From the NCBI GenBank assembly GCA_041180785.1, contig JBEGQV010000043.1, positions 1 to 20,287 on the forward strand: a stretch of 20,287 bases of DNA, given 5' to 3'. The DNA comes from Sandaracinomonas sp041180785. Lineage in GTDB: Bacteria; Bacteroidota; Bacteroidia; Cytophagales; Spirosomataceae. The notes beneath the pieces are model-generated. The model ran no database searches and was not told where the DNA came from. It worked only from the letters and a program-made list of their open reading frames with translations. This document shows, one piece after another, positions 15,827-20,287 of this stretch; within the stretch, counting starts at the first letter, position 1, and every line of letters starts with the position of its first letter. A program made the position numbers and the translations under genes.

Positions 15827-16939
15827 ATGAAAAAGGTTTTATTTATCGATCGCGACGGAACAATTATCATTGAACCTCCCATTGATTTTCAAGTTGATAG
15901 TTTAGAAAAATTAGAATTTGTTCCTAAAGCGATAGGTAATCTATCTAAAATCAAAAATGAAACAGATTTTGAATTTATCATGGTCACCAACCAAGATGGC
16001 TTGGGAACAGAATCTTTTCCTGAAGAAACTTTTTGGCCAGCTCAAAACAAAATGCTAAGCATTTTAAGTGCTGAAAATATTACTTTTTCAAACATTCATA
16101 TTGACAAAAGTTTTCCAGAAGAAAATAAACCTACAAGGAAACCAGGAATTGGTATGCTAACAGCTTATTTTTCGGAGGAATATGATTTAAAAAACTCGTT
16201 TGTCATTGGTGATCGTCTAACAGATTTAGAGCTAGCCAAAAATCTAGGTGCAAAAGGTATTATCATTGGAAAACTAGATATTCCTGATAATTTAAAGGAT
16301 TCCCTGGCCCTACAAACTGATACCTGGGATCAAATTTATCAATTCCTCAGAATTCCAGAACGAAAAGTTTCACATGTAAGAAATACCAATGAGACCAAAA
16401 TAGCAGTAGAATTAAATCTAGATGGATCAGGAAAATGTCACATTTCTACAGGCTTACACTTTTTTGATCACATGTTGGAGCAAATTGCAAAACATGGTTC
16501 GATGGATTTAACTATTGAAGTACAAGGAGATTTACATATTGATGAACACCATACCATTGAAGATACAGGTTTAGCGCTCGGGGAAGCCTTTTTAACTGCC
16601 TTAGGTAACAAGAAAGGAATTAACCGATATGGCTTTCTACTTCCAATGGATGATTGCTTGGCTCAAGTAGCCATCGATTTTGGAGGAAGAAATTGGTTAA
16701 TGTGGGAAGCAGAATTTAAGCGTGAGATGATCGGACAAGTTCCCACTGAAATGTTCTATCACTTCTTCAAATCATTTTCAGATGCTTCTAAGTCTAACTT
16801 AAATATTAAAGCTGAAGGTCAAAATGAACATCATAAAATAGAAGCTATTTTTAAGGCATTTGCCAAGGCAGTTCGATTGGCCGTTCAGAGAGACCAGAAA
16901 AATTTAGATTCTTTGCCAAGCACCAAAGGATTGCTTTAA
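15827..16939 (+). CDS. hisB: Bifunctional histidinol-phosphatase / imidazoleglycerol-phosphate dehydratase
   Basis: Catalyses two steps of histidine synthesis: IGP dehydration and histidinol-phosphate dephosphorylation (370 aa). The N-terminal HAD phosphatase (about 1-165) has the DxD motif FIDRDGT (D8 nucleophile, D10 acid/base), VTNQDG (53-58), TRKPGIGM (103-110) and IGDRLTDLELA (127-137). The IGPD domain (about 182-370) has FFDHMLEQIAKHG (212-224), the metal-binding DEHHTIED (239-246) and EHHKIEA (334-340), and ends STKGLL. E. coli HisB binds zinc with a Cys-x-His-x5-Cys-x-Cys loop; here the equivalent stretch (about 91-103, HIDKSFPEENKPT) has no cysteine. I recall this as usual in Bacteroidota HisB. 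The gene stands alone, with no other his gene in the window. It is divergent from the OmpA-like gene (53 nt between the chosen starts). Confidence 0.95.
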   Translation: MKKVLFIDRDGTIIIEPPIDFQVDSLEKLEFVPKAIGNLSKIKNETDFEFIMVTNQDGLGTESFPEETFWPAQNKMLSILSAENITFSNIHIDKSFPEENKPTRKPGIGMLTAYFSEEYDLKNSFVIGDRLTDLELAKNLGAKGIIIGKLDIPDNLKDSLALQTDTWDQIYQFLRIPERKVSHVRNTNETKIAVELNLDGSGKCHISTGLHFFDHMLEQIAKHGSMDLTIEVQGDLHIDEHHTIEDTGLALGEAFLTALGNKKGINRYGFLLPMDDCLAQVAIDFGGRNWLMWEAEFKREMIGQVPTEMFYHFFKSFSDASKSNLNIKAEGQNEHHKIEAIFKAFAKAVRLAVQRDQKNLDSLPSTKGLL

Positions 16940-16948
16940 AAAAAATAG

Positions 16949-16956
16949 TAACTTTG
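16949..16956 (+). promoter_or_regulatory. -7 promoter element (TAACTTTG) ahead of the 32-residue ORF
   Basis: Exact TAnnTTTG match, 17 nt before the ATG at 16974 and just after the hisB stop. A TTG at 16931 is only 15 nt upstream, shorter than usual. Confidence 0.5.
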
Positions 16957-16973
16957 TAAAAAAAATTAACATT

Positions 16974-17072
16974 ATGGGATATTCAGGAGCAGCATTTTTT
17001 ATTGTTTTATTTGCGATTTCAATTGTCATCGGATCTAAACTTCAAAAAATTTATAAAGAGAGAGGAAAATAA
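16974..17072 (+). CDS. Small single-pass membrane protein (32 aa), hypothetical
   Basis: A micro-ORF between hisB and radC: MGYSGAAFFIVLFAISIVIG followed by SKLQKIYKERGK. It has one clear membrane helix (about 5-22) and a basic, cytoplasmic-type tail, so an N-out/C-in orientation is likely by the positive-inside rule. I do not recognise a family. Support for it being a gene: an exact -7 box 17 nt upstream, an ATG start, purely hydrophobic-then-basic composition, and a Rho-independent terminator whose loop holds the stop codon. Such tiny helices often act as accessory subunits of membrane complexes, but nothing nearby identifies a partner. It could also be a non-conserved ORF in a short RNA. 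Confidence 0.6.
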   Translation: MGYSGAAFFIVLFAISIVIGSKLQKIYKERGK

Positions 17073-17086
17073 TCCTCTCTCTTTTT
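17055..17086. terminator. Bidirectional terminator enclosing the micro-ORF stop codon
   Basis: AAAGAGAGAGGA (17055-17066) pairs exactly with TCCTCTCTCTTT (17073-17084) around the loop AAATAA, which contains the stop codon. A T-run follows on the plus strand. On the minus strand it directly abuts the radC stop codon, so it can terminate radC too. Confidence 0.85.
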
Positions 17087-17789
17087 ATAAATATCCCTCA
17101 TCTACAAAGCTGATATATTTGTTATCTCCAATGATCAAATGATCAATCAATTGGATATCTAAATTTTTCCCTGCCTCTACTATTTTAGCAGTAATCTGTT
17201 TATCTGCATGACTAGGTATTAAGTTTCCTGAAGGATGGTTATGGGCAATAATCAATGAAGACGCTAAGTAATTAACCGCGAATCGATAAATCAGCTTGAT
17301 AGCTACCGAGGTACCTGCTACTCCCCCTTGACTCAATCGCTCTAATTTTATTACCTTGGAAGCTCTATTTAAATAGATCACCCAAAATTCCTCATGATTT
17401 AATTCTTGAAAAATCGTACGTAGCAAGGCAAATGCATCTGCACTTGATTGAATCTTATCAATTCGAATCTTTGCCTCATGCGCAGCTACTCGCTTACCTA
17501 ATTCCAAACATGCCAGCAATTGAATCGCCTTGGTTTTTCCTATCCCTTTAAAATGTTCAAAATCTTCTGCACTTAGCCGAGTTAAAGAGGTGAGATTTCC
17601 CCCTACATATTCAATGATTTCATTCGATAAATCAACAACTGATTTTGATTTGGTTCCAGAACCTAATATAATGGCTAATATTTCCGGATTACTTAATGAT
17701 TCTTTTCCTAGCGACTTTAACTTTTCCCGCGGCCTATCTTCCAGTCGAAGTTCAGCAATCCGCTTATAAGTATATTGATTAGTGTTCAT
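17085..17789 (-). CDS. radC: RadC family JAB-domain protein
   Basis: A 234-residue RadC-family (UPF0758) protein. The N-terminal part contains a helix-hairpin-helix-like segment, EHFKGIGKTKAIQLLACLEL (78-97). The C-terminal MPN/JAB domain (about 112-234) has the JAMM metal-binding set H183-x-H185 in AHNHPSGN, with S193 and D196 completing HxHx7SxxD. A link with DNA repair was originally proposed, but the function is not firmly established and the E. coli radC phenotype was reassigned. It lies downstream of rpsT in the same direction, separated by the rpsT terminator. No exact -7 box precedes it (TAATTTTC at 17797-17804 is one base off), so readthrough from rpsT is possible. Confidence 0.93.
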   Translation of the reverse strand: MNTNQYTYKRIAELRLEDRPREKLKSLGKESLSNPEILAIILGSGTKSKSVVDLSNEIIEYVGGNLTSLTRLSAEDFEHFKGIGKTKAIQLLACLELGKRVAAHEAKIRIDKIQSSADAFALLRTIFQELNHEEFWVIYLNRASKVIKLERLSQGGVAGTSVAIKLIYRFAVNYLASSLIIAHNHPSGNLIPSHADKQITAKIVEAGKNLDIQLIDHLIIGDNKYISFVDEGYL

Positions 17790-17817
17790 TTTTATTGAAA
17801 ATTACACAATAAAAACA

Positions 17818-17843
17818 AAAAGCCCATCTTTCGATGGGCTTTT
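17818..17843 (-). terminator. Rho-independent terminator of rpsT
   Basis: 11-bp stem (17818-17828 with 17833-17843). On the transcribed strand the loop is a GAAA tetraloop and the stem is followed by TGTTTTTATT. It starts about 24 nt after the rpsT stop codon. Confidence 0.88.
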
Positions 17844-17866
17844 ATCAATTACTTGATATTTTCAAA

Positions 17867-18124
17867 TTATGCAGCAGCTGAATTAACAAATTTTGCTAAT
17901 TTCGACTTCTGGTTAGCTGCTTTATTCTTGTGAATAATGTTCTTCTTAGCCAATTTATCTAAAGCAGAAGAAACTTGCTTAAACAAATCAACCATAACCA
18001 ATTTATCAGTCGTAGCTCTTAATTTCTTAATTAAAGTTCTAGTAGACTTATGTTGATAACGGTTACGTAAACGCTTTGCTTCGTTTGCTCTTATACGCTT
18101 AATTGATGATTTATGATTTGCCAT
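17867..18124 (-). CDS. rpsT: 30S ribosomal protein S20
   Basis: Primary 16S rRNA-binding protein of the small subunit body (85 aa, normal length). The N-terminus MANHKSSIKRIRANEAKRLRN is the family signature, followed by HKSTRTLIKKLRA and the C-terminal helix KKNIIHKNKAANQKSKLAKFV. It is Lys/Arg-rich throughout, as expected. It is monocistronic: a well-formed promoter lies at 18162-18192, the leader is about 30 nt, and a tetraloop terminator follows. In E. coli S20 represses its own translation; nothing in this short leader shows that directly. Confidence 0.97.
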   Translation of the reverse strand: MANHKSSIKRIRANEAKRLRNRYQHKSTRTLIKKLRATTDKLVMVDLFKQVSSALDKLAKKNIIHKNKAANQKSKLAKFVNSAAA

Positions 18125-18161
18125 TGCTTAAAAAAATTTCTCTTTATTCTAAATTGAAATG

Positions 18162-18192
18162 CAAAATTAATAGAATATTTAATAAATATCAA
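18162..18192 (-). promoter_or_regulatory. Promoter of rpsT (TTG-N20-TAATTTTG)
   Basis: On the minus strand, TTG at 18192-18190 and TAATTTTG at 18169-18162 are 20 nt apart, the same spacing as the helicase promoter. Predicted transcription start is near 18155, about 31 nt before the ATG. Confidence 0.72.
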
Positions 18193-18214
18193 TACTAACC
18201 ACAAAAATTTGTTT

Positions 18215-19081
18215 ATGAAAACCTTAATTTTAACACATTTCTTAATTTTCAATGGCATTTTGAACATTTATGCGAATCCGTGGGGGTTTTTTGCGCATAA
18301 AAAAATCAATTATTTAGCTGTTTTTATGCTTCCTACCCCCCTAAATAAGTTATACAAACGCGAAATACATTTACTACAAGAATATGCTGTATTACCTGAT
18401 GAACGAAGGTACGTAATGGACAATGAAGCTCAAAGACACTATATTGATTTAGATCATTATGAACTAAAAACAATTGAATTTAAAAATTTCAAGCAACTTT
18501 CGAAAACAATACCTGAAGATAGTCTTAATGCGCATGGAATTGTTGTTTGGTACATTCCAATTGCTTTTTTAAAATTAAAGAAGGCCTTTCAAGTGAAAGA
18601 TTGGGCGATGATCATCAAATATTCAGCAGAACTCGGACATTATGTAGCAGATGCACATGTTCCACTACATACAACTTCCAATTATGATGGACAAAAAACT
18701 GGACAATCAGGAATTCATGCCTTCTGGGAATCTAGAATTCCTGAATTATTAAATAATGAATTAGAAGAATGGCTTGGACCTGCAGAATATATTCAAAATG
18801 TAGAATTAAAGGCATGGGAATATGTTTTATCGTCAAATAGTTTAGTACAAGATTTATTAACAAAAGAAAAGGAATTAGCCTTATCGTATTCAAACCATCA
18901 TAAATATTCTTTTGAACAAAAAGGGAATAGCCTTGTAAAAAATTATGCAAAAGATTATGCATTAGCCTATCACAAGTTGTTGAGACATACTATTGAAGAT
19001 CGATTTTCTGAATCCGTTAAGCAAGTTGCCTCCTTATGGTATACGGCATGGTTAGAAGCCGGACAACCGGATATCCCATAA
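18215..19081 (+). CDS. Secreted zinc-dependent phospholipase C / S1-P1 nuclease-like protein
   Basis: A 288-residue exported protein: signal peptide 1-20 (cleavage after IYA, leaving NPWGFFAH). Its pattern of histidines and acids matches the trinuclear-zinc superfamily of S1/P1 nucleases and bacterial PLC. W23 and H28 have the spacing of W1/H6 in nuclease P1. H142-x3-D146 and H152 in GHYVADAHVPLH match H116/D120/H126. H168 and E172 in HAFWE match the last pair, where nucleases have Asp and B. cereus PLC has Glu146. D62 and H75 are candidates for the remaining ligands. The tryptophan is residue 3, not 1, after the predicted cleavage. Substrate (phospholipid or nucleic acid) is undecided. I start it at the ATG at 18215; a TTG six nt upstream would add only two residues. 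The RlmI-like gene follows after 20 nt. Confidence 0.82.
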   Translation: MKTLILTHFLIFNGILNIYANPWGFFAHKKINYLAVFMLPTPLNKLYKREIHLLQEYAVLPDERRYVMDNEAQRHYIDLDHYELKTIEFKNFKQLSKTIPEDSLNAHGIVVWYIPIAFLKLKKAFQVKDWAMIIKYSAELGHYVADAHVPLHTTSNYDGQKTGQSGIHAFWESRIPELLNNELEEWLGPAEYIQNVELKAWEYVLSSNSLVQDLLTKEKELALSYSNHHKYSFEQKGNSLVKNYAKDYALAYHKLLRHTIEDRFSESVKQVASLWYTAWLEAGQPDIP

Positions 19082-19087
19082 TTTTTT

Positions 19088-19099
19088 TGCAAATTTGCA
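19088..19099. repeat. 12-bp perfect palindrome TGCAAATTTGCA before the methyltransferase gene
   Basis: Perfect self-complementary 12-mer ending 2 nt before the ATG at 19102 and filling most of the 20-nt gap to the previous gene. It could be an operator or chance in AT-rich DNA. Confidence 0.35.
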
Positions 19100-19101
19100 T
19101 T

Positions 19102-20286
19102 ATGAACATTGAAAAATTTGTCAAACTAAAACCAGGAAAAGAAATTCCACTCAAACGATTTCATCCTTGGGTGTTTTCGGGTGCTATCCAACAGCAAAGT
19201 AATCAGTTAACTGATGGTGATTGGGTGGAAGTAAAAGATTATAAAAATAATTTTTTAGGAATTGGTCATTTTCATTTTGGTAGCATAGCCGTAAAAGTTA
19301 TGCATTTTAAGCCCATAGAATCCTTTGCATCATTGTGGATCGAAAAAATTACACAAGCAAAAAACTTAAGAGATCTAATTCCTTTTCAAGAAACAAACGC
19401 TTTTCGTTTGGTACATGGAGAGGGAGATCAATGTCCGGGTTTAATCATTGATTATTACAAGGGGGTGTTTGTCATTCAAGCACATAGTATTGGAGTGCAT
19501 AAATCAATCAACGATATTTCGGATGCTATCTTGAAGGTGTTTGGAAAGAAAATAGTTGTGGCAATTTATGACAAAAGTAAAGAAACCCTACCGCAAGAAT
19601 ATGCACAGAACAAACAGAATGATTATCTTTATGGAAATGCAGATGTACCTTATGAAATTCTGGAAAATGGGGTCAAATTTGCCATCAATTGGATTACTGG
19701 ACAAAAAACAGGATTCTTTCTTGACCAACGAGATAACAGAGAACTTCTTGCCAAATTTGCCAAAGGAAAAGACGTCTTAAATACATTTTGCTATTCGGGC
19801 GGATTTAGTTTATATGCCCTTCAAGCAGGAGCAAAAAAAGTAATTTCCTTAGATGCTTCAGCAAAGGCTATTGACTTGGTGAAACAAAATATATCATTAA
19901 ACAATTTTGACAAACTTAACCATGAGGCCATTGTAGGTGAGACACTTCCCTATTTGCGTAATAACGAAGAATTATTTGATATCATCATTCTAGACCCACC
20001 TGCCTTCGCAAAGTCCTTAAACACCAAACATAAAGCTTTACAAGGCTATCAGCGTATCAACGAATTGGCAATGCAGCAAATTCGTCCAAATGGATTATTG
20101 TTTACGTATTCGTGTTCACAAGTTATCACGCGTGATTTATTTTATAACATGTTAGTTGCCTCAGCAATTAACTGCGGACGTGAGATTCAAGTTGTTCATC
20201 AAATGAACCAAGGTCCCGACCATCCTGTCAATATCTTCCATCCGGAAAGTCATTACTTAAAGGGTTTTGTTTTACGGATTAAATAA
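19102..20286 (+). CDS. RlmI-type class I SAM-dependent rRNA methyltransferase
   Basis: A 394-residue enzyme of the RlmI/YccW family, which makes 5-methylcytosine in 23S rRNA in E. coli (C1962). An N-terminal PUA domain (about 5-78) begins with LKPGKEIPLKRFHPWVFSGAI. The central region has RLVHGEGDQCPGLIIDYY (102-119) and TGFFLDQRDNR (203-213). The SAM-binding Rossmann domain has NTFCYSGGFSLYALQAGA (227-244), an acidic end of beta-2 at LDAS (250-253), and ILDPPAFAKS (296-305). YSCSQ (336-340) carries the likely catalytic cysteine C338. An upstream in-frame ATG at 19036 would overlap the hydrolase gene by 46 nt and add residues unlike a PUA start, so I choose 19102. The specific rRNA target in this organism is inferred only from family. 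Confidence 0.92.
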   Translation: MNIEKFVKLKPGKEIPLKRFHPWVFSGAIQQQSNQLTDGDWVEVKDYKNNFLGIGHFHFGSIAVKVMHFKPIESFASLWIEKITQAKNLRDLIPFQETNAFRLVHGEGDQCPGLIIDYYKGVFVIQAHSIGVHKSINDISDAILKVFGKKIVVAIYDKSKETLPQEYAQNKQNDYLYGNADVPYEILENGVKFAINWITGQKTGFFLDQRDNRELLAKFAKGKDVLNTFCYSGGFSLYALQAGAKKVISLDASAKAIDLVKQNISLNNFDKLNHEAIVGETLPYLRNNEELFDIIILDPPAFAKSLNTKHKALQGYQRINELAMQQIRPNGLLFTYSCSQVITRDLFYNMLVASAINCGREIQVVHQMNQGPDHPVNIFHPESHYLKGFVLRIK

Positions 20287-20287
20287 A

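Noticed and set aside
19036..19101. 22-codon N-terminal extension of the RlmI-like gene
   Set aside because: It overlaps the end of the zinc hydrolase gene and does not resemble a PUA-domain start; the ATG at 19102 gives the normal family N-terminus.
1..20287. Anti-phage defence, secondary-metabolite or mobile-element system
   Set aside because: All recognisable genes are core or common accessory families; no nuclease/toxin pairs, integrases, transposases, inverted terminal repeats or unusual composition islands were seen.

Overview
The window is an ordinary, densely packed chromosomal segment of an AT-rich Bacteroidota bacterium, probably Cytophagales- or Sphingobacteriales-like; I cannot place it more finely. 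The assignment rests on: sprA (type IX secretion/gliding translocon) next to ruvA; families largely confined to this phylum (a DUF4286-type protein, a secreted zinc-PLC/S1-P1-like hydrolase, an 'HGxHSP' methyltransferase-like protein); a HisB phosphatase domain with no zinc cysteines; and several perfect TAnnTTTG -7 promoter elements, two of them with an upstream TTG 20 nt away. I saw no tRNA, rRNA, CRISPR array, insertion sequence, integrase or phage gene, and no stretch of more than 300 bases without a gene.

Layout. 1-5392 (minus strand): a DUF1232 protein, tatA with its own terminator, then a tightly packed set gatA > mltD-like LysM transglycosylase > ruvA > sprA (sprA runs off the left edge). 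5492-7741: mdh (+) converges on a MacB/FtsX-type permease (-) across a heptamer-repeat hairpin. 7857-11115: a large FAD/Fe-S D-2-hydroxyacid dehydrogenase overlaps a DUF4286-like gene, which overlaps the 3' end of ung (-). 11793-12592: apaG and a shrunken methyltransferase-like gene, translationally coupled, end at a strong bidirectional terminator. 12618-14384: a DEAD-box RNA helicase with an RG/RD-rich linker and a DbpA-type RNA-binding domain, preceded by a structured leader. 14553-15773: a DUF937-like/TM/OmpA-like protein. 15827-17072: stand-alone bifunctional hisB and a 32-residue membrane micro-gene. 17085-18124 (minus): radC and rpsT. 18215-20286 (+): a secreted zinc hydrolase and an RlmI-type rRNA methyltransferase.

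Most genes are housekeeping: DNA repair and recombination (ruvA, ung, radC-like), translation and RNA metabolism (gatA, rpsT, DEAD-box helicase, RlmI-like), envelope and export (sprA, tatA, mltD-like, permease, OmpA-like) and central metabolism (mdh, FAD/Fe-S dehydrogenase, hisB). I found no convincing new multi-gene system. The most interesting items are small: a methyltransferase-family protein that seems to have lost its SAM-binding core but remains an intact ORF; an unannotated 32-residue membrane ORF with its own promoter and a stop codon inside its terminator loop; and a helicase leader with a 10-bp hairpin carrying a tiny upstream ORF just before the start codon. Promoter positions also correct several gene starts.
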